Shown piece by piece: positions 12,716 through 23,993 of a stretch of DNA of 64,000 nucleotides (its first letter is position 1; each line of letters begins with the position of its first letter). The notes beneath the pieces were generated by a model, which did no database searches, was not told the DNA's origin, and worked only from the letters and a program-made list of their open reading frames with translations. Where the stretch lies: the NCBI GenBank assembly GCA_024752435.1, contig CP103034.1, positions 620,001-684,000 on the forward strand. Reading direction: 5' to 3'. The position numbers were made by a program, and so were the translations under genes. Source of the stretch: Allantophomopsis cytisporea (lineage: Eukaryota; Ascomycota; Leotiomycetes; Phacidiales; Phacidiaceae).

Positions 12716-14517
12716 ATGTCTTCTACCGCTGCCGTCGATCAAGGTGCTCCCAAAGCTTCCCAGCCACTCAATAACTCGTCCGAGCAAGGCTCAGACAACA
12801 TCGGCAATACCAATGGATCCTCAGAAAACAAACCAACACGCAAACGAAGCCACGACGATCTGGACGATAAAGAAGACCCGGAAACCCAAGCTGCTAGCGA
12901 GGATCTTCGAAAGTCCACAATTTCTGATCGCCAACCTGCAGAGGCCCAGAACGAAGCTGTTGACCCCGCCTCACAAGCTACCCAAGATAATGATGTGCAC
13001 GAGTCCAAGAGAGTCAAGACGCCTGAACGTGCTGCCAAGGATGTAGCGGATGAGGAGATGAAGGATCGAGTCCTGTCGCCAAAGAAGAAACGTGGACGCG
13101 AACTTGATGCCGACGATGATGCGAAGGATCTTGAGGCCGAGACCAAGCTTGGAGAGGGAGAGGCGGGAACTGGACCTTCTAGCACGAATGGTAGCAGAAG
13201 CACAAGATTAGGCCCCGAGAAAAAGAGATATAGGGACTCGTCGACTGAGCCACCCAGAATTGAGGAACGCGTGCAGAAACCAGAGGTTTGTTTGGAGATC
13301 TTGATTAAAAGAAGCAATTGTGGCTAACACGACCTTGTCTAGGCTTCTGAATCTGCTAAGTCTTCTGAGACTGCTCCTGTTCCAAAGGATGCTGCGGAAA
13401 CCACAAAGTCGTCGGATTCCGCTACAAATCATCAAACCTCCGCATCCGCTTTTGCTAGCTCTGGCTTTGGCTCTCTTGTTGGAACAACCTCACCGTTTGG
13501 TGCTATTGGAGCGACGAAGTCTACAAGTGTGTTCGGTGGTGGAAGCACAGCTCCAGTTTCTGGATTCGGTGCGCTCGGTTCTTCTGCAGCTGTGAAGCCC
13601 TTATCTAGCTTTGCTTCACCTTCGGTGACTACTGAGGGAGACAAAGATAAGACACCCGGAAATGCACCGCTGAGCGGCTTTGGAGCTGCAGGCGCTTCAT
13701 CTAAATCCGGGTTTGGTGGACTAGGAAGTGGACTTGGAGGAGGATTTGGTGGTGGCTTTGGGAGCGGATTCGCAGGCGGATCAGGACCAAAATTGTCTTC
13801 TTTTGCGTCTGGATCTACGCCTAAGATCATTGGTACAAGCGATAAGCCTGCCAAAGCTTTTGGCGCACCAGAGAGCGATGAGGAAGAGGATGGCTCTGAC
13901 GAAGAGGGAAGTGACGGGGAGGGTGGCTCAGACAAGGATGATGATGTTGAGAGCAAAGCAGCGGATGATAAGAAGAAACCAAAAATCTCCAAGGGTGTGT
14001 ACACATGAAATCTTTTCTCATTTTTTACTAACTTTCTATAGTTCCTGTCACCATACATGATGGGGAGGAAGATGAGGATACCTTGATTCAAGTCCGTGCA
14101 AAGCTATTCGCACTTGTCAAAGATGCAGGATGGAAGGAGCGCGGGGTTGGAGCCATCAAGCTAAATGTTGCAAAGGCTAGCTTTGAGACTGATGAAATTA
14201 CTGGCGAAAAAGTTGCTGTTGGAGATGCAAAGGAAAGGTCGGCTCGTTTGATTATGAGGCAAGAGTCGACTCATCGAGTAATTCTGAACAGCCCAATACT
14301 CAAGGCTATAAAGTTCAGCGACGACAAGGCTGCCAATGGAACCTATAAGATTTCTTTCACAGCTATCGAGGATAATAAGCCCGTCAACTTGCTTCTCAAG
14401 GTATGTCTTTTTCAAGTTGATCTAACCCCGTGGACACTTACTAACCTATATCAGATGTCCGAAGCAAATGCCCTCGGCTTCTTGGAGACAGTGCGAGACC
14501 TCCAAACCAAACTATAG
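12716..14517 (+). CDS. yrb2: Yrb2/RanBP3-type Ran-binding nuclear transport factor
   Basis: Four exons encode 547 residues: 12716-13285, 13343-13994, 14042-14400 and 14455-14517. Introns are 54-57 bp except a 47-bp one at 13995. The N-terminal ~190 residues are charged (KKKRG and KRSHDDLDD stretches serve as candidate nuclear localisation signals). A central Gly/Phe-rich region carries FG and GFG motifs (for example SVFGGG, SGFGAAG, GFGGLGSG). An acidic Glu/Asp/Ser stretch (about 370-400) leads into a C-terminal Ran-binding domain of about 140 residues (LIQVRAKLFAL, WKERGVGAIKLNV, RLIMRQESTHRVILNSPI). Yrb2/RanBP3 binds Ran-GTP and assists Crm1-dependent nuclear export; that role is inferred from the family. 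Nup2-like FG nucleoporins share this layout but are usually longer, so Yrb2 is my first choice. Confidence 0.87.
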
Positions 14518-15409
14518 AACGAGAATTATACGACACCAAAGACATGTCCACATTTAACGGCCACCGTGCTTACGCAACCAAGACACCCTTACAAAATACA
14601 CAAAATTCAAAAACAATAAAATACCCAAACCTGAACCCGACTGTTCTATTTCCATTTCAATACTTGAGCGGGTTTTGTTCGTACCAATTTGTTCACTCAC
14701 TCGTTCTCTCTATTTAATTCTTTCGACAAGAACTTTTGTGTGCGCCGTCGAACTTCAAGGGCTGGAGTTTGGCATTTCAGCATAGCGAAAGGGAGGATAG
14801 GGTCTTAAAATAGAAGACCGGGACTGCTTGGGATCTCGGACGGTTATGCGTGGGATGAACGGCGGTACATGAGCTGTGACACACAATTCTTGTTGTCTGG
14901 GATTGGTATCCTGTGTGCCTGCCATACATATACAATAGATATCGTGTTGTCCATAACTGCTACTTTGACTGTATAGATGATTTGATGTAGTGACTTGATC
15001 TGAGATTATGTCTTGTGTGCTACCCTACGGCTTTTGTTATACAAATTTATGGAAACTAGGATCTTGTTCTTGTAGCGCCATGGCAGCTTTCATTCATGAC
15101 ATTGTGTTTTTCGGTCACACGGATGTCGCATATGTGATCACTTGAGGGAAAGACTTGCTATTGAGAGAATTTACTCAGAGACTGGTGCAGTGCTGTGCAG
15201 AGGTATCACTTTGTATAAAGTCTAGATTCAGAGACTAGAAACTGTCTATCAACGACTCAATCGGGGTTCTTGTTTCGCCTCAGAGCACCAGATTTGCCAG
15301 TTAGTATCAGTGACGCAAAAGACACTTATTCGCAACACTGCAGGCGAAGTGTTGCTATTTACAGGTAATCTCTCTATAAATACAACTCCTTAAACATCCA
15401 TGACCTCAT
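14518..15409. other. Convergent spacer
   Basis: Lies between the 3' ends of the Ran-binding-protein gene (plus strand) and the complex I subunit gene (minus strand). I see nothing coding. The first ~130 bp have A-rich stretches suited to polyadenylation. Confidence 0.5.
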
Positions 15410-16274
15410 CTACTTCTGTGGTGGTTGCTGAGTAGTTGTGGTTGCGGTATCTCTTGGGAAGTAGGTCCATTGACCCTCGACTGGCTTCTCAATAAGGTCA
15501 TCCCATCTGTTCATGATTAGCCTACACTTTTGCTTTGACTTGGGAACATGTGCATACACTTGAGACTTGGCCATAACATCTACGAGCTCGTGCTCTCCCT
15601 CTGCAACCTGAATGACCTCCTCAATTAATCCTGCACCAATTTCGTTCTCAATCTCGGAGATCCTGCATTGTGTTAGCATTGTTTCCTGTTTCAGAGCCCA
15701 GATTGACATACTGGTCGGCGGTCAAAGGTGGCTCTGGCTCCCAGTGGACGGTCTTCTCATCACTTCCAGGTCTCGCCTTCGTCAAGATTGCTTGATCGGC
15801 TCGCTCCTGTGTAGTTCTTACGCCCTCCAATTCAGGACCGTCGTTCTCCTCATTGTTCCACTCATCTGAGAGTTCATCGTACTCATCCTCCAGCTGGGTC
15901 GACACAAAGGTCTTTCCATCGTGAATGCTCTTGACGTTCTTCGCGAAGTTGTGATCGACACCGCCTTCTGGGGTGTTGAAGACCTCTGGGTTCTCGGCGA
16001 TAACTTTCTTTGCCTTCTCGGCCCAGGCCTCGTAGCCCTCCGGAACACTCTTGGTGACGATCGCAAGACGGTGCTTGGTAAGGGACTCGACGGATTGGCG
16101 GTATACACTGCTCTCGGGGAACTCCTTCAGCTTGTCGAGTGTGCTGGAGTAGAGGTAGATAAGTGTGGATCGAGGTGCTGGGTGGGTGAAGAGGCCAGTG
16201 AGGCCAGTGGGGCTGCCGGCCTCGAGGTATCGTGACGGCTTGACGCCTGCGAGCAGTCTGCAGGTCCGGCGCAT
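15410..16274 (-). CDS. NDUFA5: Mitochondrial NADH:ubiquinone oxidoreductase subunit, NDUFA5/29.9-kDa type
   Basis: Accessory subunit of respiratory complex I, in the matrix arm. 271 residues from two exons: 16274-15712 and 15662-15410. The 49-bp intron has a GTATGT donor and splits a Gln codon. The N-terminus is a basic presequence-like stretch (MRRTCRLLAGVKPSRYLEAG) leading into TGLTGLFTHP, then LIYLYSSTLDKLKEFPESSVYRQSVESL, the NDUFA5 family core. The C-terminal half carries the family's closing elements: EIENEIGAGLIEEVIQVAEGEHELV and WDDLIEKPVEGQWTYFP. The fungal form is longer than the animal 13-kDa protein because of an acidic insert (about residues 120-190). The open frame extends 5' of the ATG, but its first in-frame stop lies just upstream and homologues start at this Met. 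Confidence 0.88.
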
Positions 16275-16903
16275 TTTGGAGATGTCAATGGCAGACTTGG
16301 GGAGTATTGTGGCCGGGAACTGGTTCGTGGTAATCGTGACGTTCGTGAGGTCCTCGGCGTATGTGGACTAGCGTAATTTCTCAACCTAAGGCATTTGGGA
16401 CGTTAGATATTGCAGCGCAGCAATTGGACAATTCAATCTTGGTGATTCAGCGGCCCTACAATACCATAAAGTGGTCGATGTCTTTTGCGGGCGATGAACA
16501 ATTCATATTGATTGAATTTTGCAAGCTTATTTAATACTCTGATTCTTCAAATTTTCAGAATCACTCTTCATTATCACTAACCTACTTTGCAGTACAATCA
16601 ATGGAATGTCCGGGGGTGTTTACTAGCCGTCAAGTTTTCACAGGCAGCTTCAAGAAATATGATTTCATAAGATTAAGCAGATAGCTCACGATATGCACCA
16701 TGAATTTAGCCAATATATATAGGAGAAAGAGCCAATTAAATAAAGAAATCTAGCTTACTCCGTACTTGATTCTTTTTAGAAATCCGTTCTAACATTGAAG
16801 TTTGATACATCATTGGATTTGGCTTTGACAAAATAAATAAAATAGATTAATATAAATATAACATCAAATACGCCAAACTTCACAACAATCAGTTACCAAA
16901 TAT
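16275..16903. other. AT-rich spacer upstream of tRNA-Ile
   Basis: Contains the promoter of the complex I gene. From about 16650 to 16900 it is a markedly A+T-rich stretch preceding the tRNA. No coding potential seen. Confidence 0.5.
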
Positions 16904-16996
16904 GGTCGCTTAGCTCAGTTGGTTAGAGCGTGGTGCTAATAAGGACTTAATTGTCCCGCAACGCCAAGGTCGCGAGTTCGACCCTCGTAGTGACCA
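16904..16996 (+). tRNA. tRNA-Ile (anticodon AAU), intron-containing
   Basis: All cloverleaf parts can be paired. The acceptor stem is GGTCGCT with AGTGACC. The D arm is GCTC/GAGC around AGTTGGTTA. The anticodon stem is TGGTG with CGCCA around loop CTAATAA, with anticodon AAT at 16938-16940. The T arm is GCGAG-TTCGACC-CTCGT, and the discriminator base is A at 16996. A 19-nt intron (about 16942-16960) sits one base 3' of the anticodon, the canonical position for tRNA-splicing endonuclease. It can form a GGAC/GTCC hairpin. No CCA is encoded, as expected for a eukaryotic nuclear tRNA. Confidence 0.95.
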
Positions 16997-17405
16997 ATAT
17001 CTTTTTGCAAATTTATCCCTTGATATCCTTTTGCTTACTGTACATAGAATTCGATCTTGTAATCGATTGTCCATTTGCTTTGTCCAGCTTTTTTTACCTT
17101 TTGTACAAGTGGCTTCACATATTTGTTGATTTCTTATCGCATGTGCATATAGTATGTTCTCACACTGTGGATAATCATTTGTCTTTACCTATCCTCATTT
17201 ATTAGAGCCTTGTATTTATGAAGAGCAATGACTTACTCACAATTATATGTTTATTCAGGAACGAGGACATATATTAATTAAGGCCGATAAAACCAGTTCA
17301 AAGCCATATATATCAAGGGTCAGATGTTCTTGAAGGATCACTCACTCAAAATATAGAAGAGTAAACGATGAAGATTGATTACGCCTTTGGATATATACAA
17401 ATTGT
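16997..17405. other. Spacer between tRNA-Ile and the PKD-domain gene
   Basis: After the Pol III terminator this is A+T-rich sequence with no gene seen; it includes the 3' flank of the minus-strand gene that follows. Confidence 0.5.
17002..17006 (+). terminator. RNA polymerase III terminator (T5)
   Basis: A run of five T residues begins six bases after the discriminator base of tRNA-Ile, the normal Pol III stop signal. Confidence 0.8.
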
Positions 17406-19613
17406 TCAGGTACCTACAAACCTCATTGAAGATCCTAAATTGCGCTTTCCAGCTGTTGGGCCAGTTTTGACCACCCACGGTCCAATAGGGTTGTTATTGA
17501 TATAACTCCTCACTTGAACATTAGCAGGCTGAGGAGTAGATCGTGCATTGTAAGAGAATTTTCCAGGTCCAATTTTGGGAAGGGTCTGCTCAGCGCCAGC
17601 GTTTCCAAATTTGAATCTTATAGTATAAGCACTATTGATGAGTTCTGTATGCGCTATCACCGTGACGGTGCCAGATTGTTTACTGGCCCAGGAGAAAGTA
17701 TCGATGACAGGATGGTCGACAGACGTAGTGTCAGCCGTGACGGTCACATTATCTTTACTTGTCGAGCCGCTGGGCTTGTGCGTGACGAGGACTTGGAAAA
17801 CGTAGGTGACAGGCGTGTTTGTGCCAGGAATTGGAGCCTCGAAACTGGTGGAATATGTCGTTGTGCTGCTGAGGGATACTCCCGTCGTTGGTCCGCTTAC
17901 CTGTGACCAGGAGAAAGTGAGATCTGCAGCATTGATGTTCTGCGTTGTCTGCTTAGCCGCCAAGTCCACGAGAGCACCGCCTCGTACGGTTTGATCTACG
18001 CCTGCATCGGCTGTTATGGAGACTGCTGGCAGGATTGAGCTCGATGGAGAACTTGGATCAGTACCAGTAGGTACCATGGTTATTGGGGAAGGAGAGGTGA
18101 CTTTGTCTGGACACGTTTTGGATGGTGTTGGTGCTGTGGCTCCTGGCCAAGGCTTCAGTTGATGGAAAATATTCCCACCAGAGTCAGGGCCAAACCCGTT
18201 TGCCAAGTAACCGATGTTGGAAAAGTCAAGAGGAGGTTGAGGCGTGCCGGGGACAATCACCTCCGGAAAGATCCACTCAGTTACGGGTTGGACATACTGG
18301 CCTTTAATTTGTACATTAGCTAATATCATGGTATCAAGAGGTATTGTTCAACCACTTACCGGCCAAGATTCCATCACTGGTCTCTTTCGTACCTGATGCC
18401 AACTTGATTCGATAGTTGCGCGTGTAGATGCCGATAGAATTCTTATCTGTACGGAATTCCCACTTGGCTCTGCCTCCGACGGCGCTCTCTGGAGTTGCAC
18501 TGCCAATCAGACGGTCTGTCACTTCGCCGGTGCATGGGTCTGTGTCCATGGCGTAGATTTGTACAAGATTGCTCGGATCGGTAACATAACCGACGAACTA
18601 TCGAGTCAATGATACGAACTTATAGAGCGTATAGGATCTCTTACTCTTGAGCGCGCAAATTCTGTGTTCGCGTTATTATCGATGATACCAACGATGGCAT
18701 CTTCCACCCGAATGAAGCCAGGGGCTTCGCTGCCTTTTGTGAAAATGCCAACATTGGCAACAATTTCGTAGCAAAGAATCTCGCCATTAACATGGATTCC
18801 TGAAAACTCTACAAAATCTCCAACTTTCAATGGCGCCATATGGAGAGGGTCCGGAACCACACTATCATTCATTAGCTGACACTAAATCAATTGAGAATAG
18901 ATGAGATATAGTCTTACTAATTCAACGGATTGCTGACGGTAGTTGGACGGTTGCTCTGAGGGCATTTTGTATCATCCACGCTTCGTGGAACACACATTGG
19001 AAATCCAGCAAAACTCATCACTGAAGGATTCTCGTCATCCGCGGTATAAAAGGGGAAGCTCTTTGTACCGGCACTGAAGCGAGCTCTTGGATCGTTGATG
19101 CGGATAGTAGGACCATTGACAATCTTGATCGATCCGTCGAAGCCAAGACTTGAGATATATCCATTTGAGAATTGCAAACTAAGCTGCGCGATACTCATTT
19201 GTCCAGCAATAATTTTTCCATTGACAATGTTACCAGTAATCTAAATAAACCAAGTCAATTTTCAAGTGAAGGCCTATAAGTAGATTTGCGAAGTTGAGAT
19301 AGCATACCGTCACTTCATTGGGAGCTGCTCTATCACCTTTGGTGAACTCAGCGAACGGAACAACTGCTGCAGGAAAATCTACCAGCAGGTTGTCTGGAAT
19401 AGTGATATCGAAGCCATTAACTGAAACACTGCCGCCTGAATTGAAAGTAGTACCTCCAGCAGTGGCACTGAAAGAAAGAGAAATTAGCGTAATTCAAATG
19501 CTTGCATACATACTGACTGACCTGTCTAAGAATCCTGTGACAGTGAATGGAACAACCTGCGCAAGAGCACAGACAACATATAATGAGAACAGAAAATAGT
19601 GTTTTGGTAGCAT
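17406..19613 (-). CDS. Secreted protein of unknown function with C-terminal PKD/Ig-like domain
   Basis: Six exons give 641 residues: 19613-19522, 19467-19308, 19240-18918, 18861-18645, 18597-18360 and 18301-17406. Introns are 47-67 bp and phase is consistent. A typical signal peptide (hydrophobic core FLFSLYVVCALA, cleavage after ALA) starts the protein. Residues ~30-330 are beta-rich and Gly/Val/Ile-rich, with motifs such as GGSVSVNGFDITIP and VVPDPLHMAPLKVGDFVEFSG, and match no family I can name. A Ser/Pro/Thr-rich linker follows. Next comes an Ig/PKD-like domain (about 440-550) with the hallmark DAGVDQTVRGGALVDL, then TFSWSQVSGP, SFEAP, TYVFQVLVTH and DNVTVTA. No GPI signal or transmembrane segment is seen at the C-terminus. 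Probably an extracellular or wall-associated protein. Gene structure is well supported; function is unknown. Confidence 0.8.
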
Positions 19614-19672
19614 TTCTGTTGACTAAAGATTTCGCATAAGAGATGTATAGAAGTCTATCTGAAAGTCTTCTA

Positions 19673-19679
19673 CTATATA
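19673..19679 (-). promoter_or_regulatory. Possible TATA box of the PKD-domain gene
   Basis: TATATAG on the minus strand about 60 bp upstream of the start codon at 19613. A motif match only. Confidence 0.4.
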
Positions 19680-21515
19680 CAGTTAAAAACCCTGTGAATC
19701 AGAATACAACCTGCTCTCTTTTTAGAAACTGCAAGATCATGATATAATAATAACGTTCTCAATAATATTCAATATATTCAGTCGTATCCAGAAAGCCAGT
19801 ATACCTGACAGCTAAGGTGGGCTGATACTTGGCGCACAAAGCCAACACTGTCAACAGTTCAAGCCAAGCAACTAAACATTGGATCTTGGATTCTCCAGGA
19901 CTTATGCAGGGACTAACCACGATAATTGTTTTTCGATGTTTGTTTTGTCATGACCACAGGAATGAACGAGGTTGATGAACTGTAAAGCAATGCCATCCTT
20001 ACTGAACCCGAGCATGACCCAAGAAGAGAAGTGCTGTAGATGTCAGCAAGGCTTCTCGTAATTGATCCCGAGTCCTTATTGCTACAACAACAGCAGAAAT
20101 ACCGTTCTTCGCTATTAGAACAGCCCAGAACAATATTACATTGTGGGAGATCTGCAAGAATCCGAAGATCTTGAGTATTCCACGTGCAGCCAGTAGTGAT
20201 ACTTGAAGCTAGGATGTAAGATTGCATTACTTGCTTGGTCCTTGGTATTTTCGGACGCAAGTCGATAATTGACAAACGAAAGGCTTGCTAGAAGTCATCA
20301 GATCTAAGCTGGACTGCAATCACAGAAATTTCAGAGATGCCCCAGACCCGTCAGACTGGTGCTCCATTGTACTTGGCAAACGTGGGCAGATGCTGGGCAT
20401 ACTTGGCGGAGGGCTGGGCGGGAGGCTTGGCGGAAGGCTTCATGACAATCGGCGGCTCTCAATAGTTCGGAATACAGGGCTCAGCCCGATGGGCTTACAG
20501 ATCGTGACCTGGAAAATACCAAGACCTCTCAATATCTCCATTAAAGAAATAGTTGCTGCACCTAAGTGCTTTCGGTATCCATCTTGTTATGTTTTGGCAC
20601 ATTCGTTAGACGCGGGGCAGAACCGTGCCCAATGGCAACAGCATACGGCGGTGAGAACTTTATAGACACAAGGCTTTAGAGCTCATGGCAACATAACTTC
20701 TCTTGTGTATGTGGCTTGAAATATTCCTCTATTCGCCACCTGCCATATCTTCTCGGTCAATATTGTCATCATTGCTGAATCAGTCCGCAAATTCAAACCG
20801 CTTCCAGCTCCAGTCTCTTTTCAGAGAGAACAAGCCAGACCCTTGGCTGTGGTGTGAACTTTATACGAAGTAAGAAAAGGCTGCTTCAATTTGCCAATAG
20901 GACAATATATAGTTCTAAGTTTCTCTTCTTCTGGATTATGGCTTACACGAGATACCCAGAACCATGTGATGACACGGGCGATAAGCCTGCTAAGCCGTCG
21001 GATATCAATCTCAAATTTTCACTTTCATCAAAAATAGAATCTAAATGATACGAGACCACAACCATCTCAACATGACTCTCTAACCCCTTAGTACCAAGAG
21101 ACCCAAAATCCAAGGTGGTAAACTTAGGCGAAATAGTGGTTAACCCCAATGATAATGCTGTATTTCTATGATGCTTTCAGTCCGCTTGATGGGTAACTCG
21201 TTTATGCCGGCGCCGACCCTCTTCCTACAAATGCCTTTTTTTAGTCTCTTGGTACTAAGGGAATATCGCCGCACTGGTTGCCTCATGGATATTCTCCACA
21301 GCCCAGCCAGAAATGCCATTCTTTGAAATCGCATATAGGTCATTATATCTACTGCACCATTTGCAACTACAGAGGCTTGGTATTGTCAAGTCAGCTGTAA
21401 GTTGCTGTGCAAAAGAAACTGGAATGACTCCGTCAAAGAGTGGTACCACTCTCCACTTTCTTGGCCTATTTGACAGAGGTCTATCATAACGAGATATGAA
21501 GGATATCAAGAGGAG

Positions 21516-21522
21516 TATATAT
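21516..21522 (+). promoter_or_regulatory. Possible TATA box of the multicopper oxidase gene
   Basis: TATATAT about 115-120 bp upstream of the ATG at 21638, followed by a pyrimidine-rich leader. A motif match only. Confidence 0.45.
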
Positions 21523-21637
21523 CACCTCAATTTCTCGTCCGCAGAGCTGAAAACCATATCGCATTACCCATCCTACTCTTCTTAAGCTTTATACAGAAGA
21601 ATTCCTTAGTCTTTTCTTGCTTTAAGCACTCACCAGA

Positions 21638-23691
21638 ATGCCGCATTGGACATATTTCCTCGCAGCCTGTGTGGCATTGATACCATATGCGCTCGCAGGA
21701 GACAGTGACTGGTTGAGCCCTGTCTATACTGAAATCTACCAAAATCCGTTGCCTATCCCTCCAAACAAGGCGTACAAACAGTAAGCCCCAACACCTAACA
21801 CTTGCTCTCAAAACTAACAACGACTAGTCGTTATGTAAATCAGACAACTGGGCGTGCCATCAATTATTATGAGGTTGAGATCAAGCCATTTCAGCAGCAA
21901 GTGTACTCAAAGCTCATGCCAGCTAACCTAGTCGGTTATGATGGAATCTCACCAGGCCCTACTTTCCGCATGGAAAAAGGGGAGGAGGCTGTTGTGCGGT
22001 TCATAAACAAGGCAAGCACAGATAACTCTGTACATCTTCATGGCTCATACAGTAAGTACCAATGAAGCATATGCGGGCACAGATGTTGACATGAGTCAGG
22101 TCGAGCACCATTTGATGGCTGGGCTGAAGATGTCACAAAGCCTGGAGAGTACAAGGATTATTACTATCCAAACAACCAAAAAGCCCGTACGCTATGGTAT
22201 CATGTGAGTAGCTGAATTTGAATAATAAGTGACATTACTGATAAAACCTTAGGATCATGTAAGCAAGATGCTCCAGATAATAGGAGAGAGTTCAATTGAC
22301 GTAAATTATAGGCTATCGCGCACACTGCTGAGAACGCTTATTATGGTCAAGCGGGCTTTTATATCTTGCATGACCCAGCAGAGGATGCAATCGGTCTTCC
22401 AAGTGGCACTTTTGATATCCCAATTGCACTGTCTGCCAAACAGTACAAGAAAGACGGTGATTTGTTTTCCCCCAAAGATGAAAGGGTTAGCTTGTACGGA
22501 GACGTGATTCATGTCAACGGCCAACCGTGGCCATACTTTAAAGTAGAGCCTCGAAAATATCGCTTCAGAATCCTTGATTCCTCAATCAGCCGTGCGTTCC
22601 AACTCTACCTTGAAGACAGCAAAAAGGTTGGCACCAAGATTCCATTCAAAGTAATTGCCTCAGATGCTGGTCTTCTTGCGAGCTCTGTGTCTACAACACA
22701 GCTAGATATCGCCATGGCGGAACGATGGGACATTGTTATTGACTTCGCGCCATATGCGAACAAGAACATCACTATGCGCAACAACCGGGATGTTCAAGCC
22801 GACGAGGATTACAATTCCACTGATCAGGTTATGCAGTTCGTCGTTGCTGGGTCAGTAACGGATACATCAAACAATGGCGAAGTGCCCTCTTCACTCTCCA
22901 CATTGAAACTCCCAACTCCAAAGACTGGAGTTGATCGGACTTTCAGATTCGAAAGAAACAACGGAGAATGGCAAGTCAACGGTGTCCCATTCTCAGATGT
23001 CAAGAATCGCATTCTAGCAAAGCCCCCTCGTGGCGCCACGGAAATCTGGGAGCTTCAGAATAACAGCGGTGGATGGAGCCATCCTGTGCACATCCATCTC
23101 GTCGATTTCCAGATCATTTCAAGAACGGGTGGAAAGCGCCCAGTGCTTGAGTATGAGAAGCAAGGGCTCAAAGATGTCGTTCTCCTCGGCACCAACGAGA
23201 AGGTCCAAGTGCTTGCTAAGTACAGCCCCTGGGACGGCGTGTATATGTTCCACTGTCACAACCTCATTCACGAGGATCATGATATGATGGCTGCGTTTAA
23301 TGTCTCATCACTCCCCGATTGGGGGTATTCTGAAACCACTAAGTTCATTGATCCGATGGAGGAGCGCTGGAGATCAAAGAAGATTGAGGACCATGACTTT
23401 GAGGAGGAACACATCATGAAGGAGTTGCTTCCAAAGTTTTCGGGTTTGGATGCTTATGATGCCGAAGGGGCCGAGAAGGCTCTTGATGAGTATTATAACG
23501 GCGGCCTGCGAAGTTCTTCCTCTGTGGCGCCATCCACACAGGCTACACTAACTATAGCCTCGTCAGCCTCTTCTACCACCCCGGGGAGCACACTTTCAAC
23601 CGCAACGACTAAAGCCACAACGTTGAGTACCAAAACATCTACTACAAAACCTTCGAGCTCAAGCAAGTCGTCTTCTACGAGCAAGAAGTAA
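21638..23691 (+). CDS. Secreted multicopper oxidase, bilirubin-oxidase type
   Basis: 618 residues from five exons: 21638-21780, 21828-22051, 22100-22203, 22253-22258 and 22312-23691. A signal peptide (FLAACVALIPYALA) targets it for secretion. Copper motifs are complete: HLHG at 117-120, WYHDH at 155-159, HPVHIH at 416-421 and HCHNLIHEDHDMM at 473-485. In the last motif Cys474 is the T1 ligand and Met484 fits the axial position. This motif and the overall spacing resemble Myrothecium-type bilirubin oxidase and CotA-like enzymes more than classical laccases; the reaction would be one-electron oxidation of phenols or tetrapyrroles coupled to O2 reduction to water. A Ser/Thr-rich tail (about 560-618) suggests heavy O-glycosylation. 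Exon 4 is only 6 nt and supplies Asp158-His159 of the WYHDHA motif; without it the motif cannot be formed. Natural substrate unknown. Confidence 0.93.
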
Positions 23692-23993
23692 TAAGAACTG
23701 TCATGTGTGACTAGAATGATGGAAAAGGGGCGGGAAAAGGGCGCCTAAATTGGTGGTAAAATAGAAATGTCTGTGGATCAAGAGCGTGCTAAGAATTTGC
23801 TATATACCTTTTGGTCGCGAATATAATTCTGTCAAATCATAACCGTTATGAACTGAAGATTAACAAGAATCACAAGCAGTAGCTATACTCTTGCTTTTTA
23901 AATGTAAAACCATCTCTCCAGGATATCAATATTAGTGAATTGTGTGACAACAATATTCAATTCTTATGGGTTGGATTAGGACCCGGGTATCAA
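23692..23993. other. Short convergent spacer
   Basis: The 3' flanks of the multicopper oxidase (plus) and rrn11 (minus) meet here. A+T-rich, nothing coding. Confidence 0.5.

Larger units (their letters stand above)
19614..21637. other. 2-kb divergent spacer between two secreted-protein genes
   Basis: It separates the PKD-domain gene (minus) from the multicopper oxidase (plus), so it holds both promoters. Short open frames inside have no domains. A small imperfect repeat of GGCGGGAGGCTT-like words is seen at about 20398-20450. Confidence 0.5.

Noticed and set aside
12739..13317. 192-codon antisense open frame over exon 1 of the same gene
   Set aside because: A shadow of the charged N-terminal region; Ser/Leu-rich, no homology.
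13432..14091. 219-codon antisense open frame inside the Ran-binding-protein gene
   Set aside because: It is Ser/Pro-rich only because it mirrors the Gly/Phe and acidic repeats of the real gene; no domain, and the sense frame has conserved motifs and introns.
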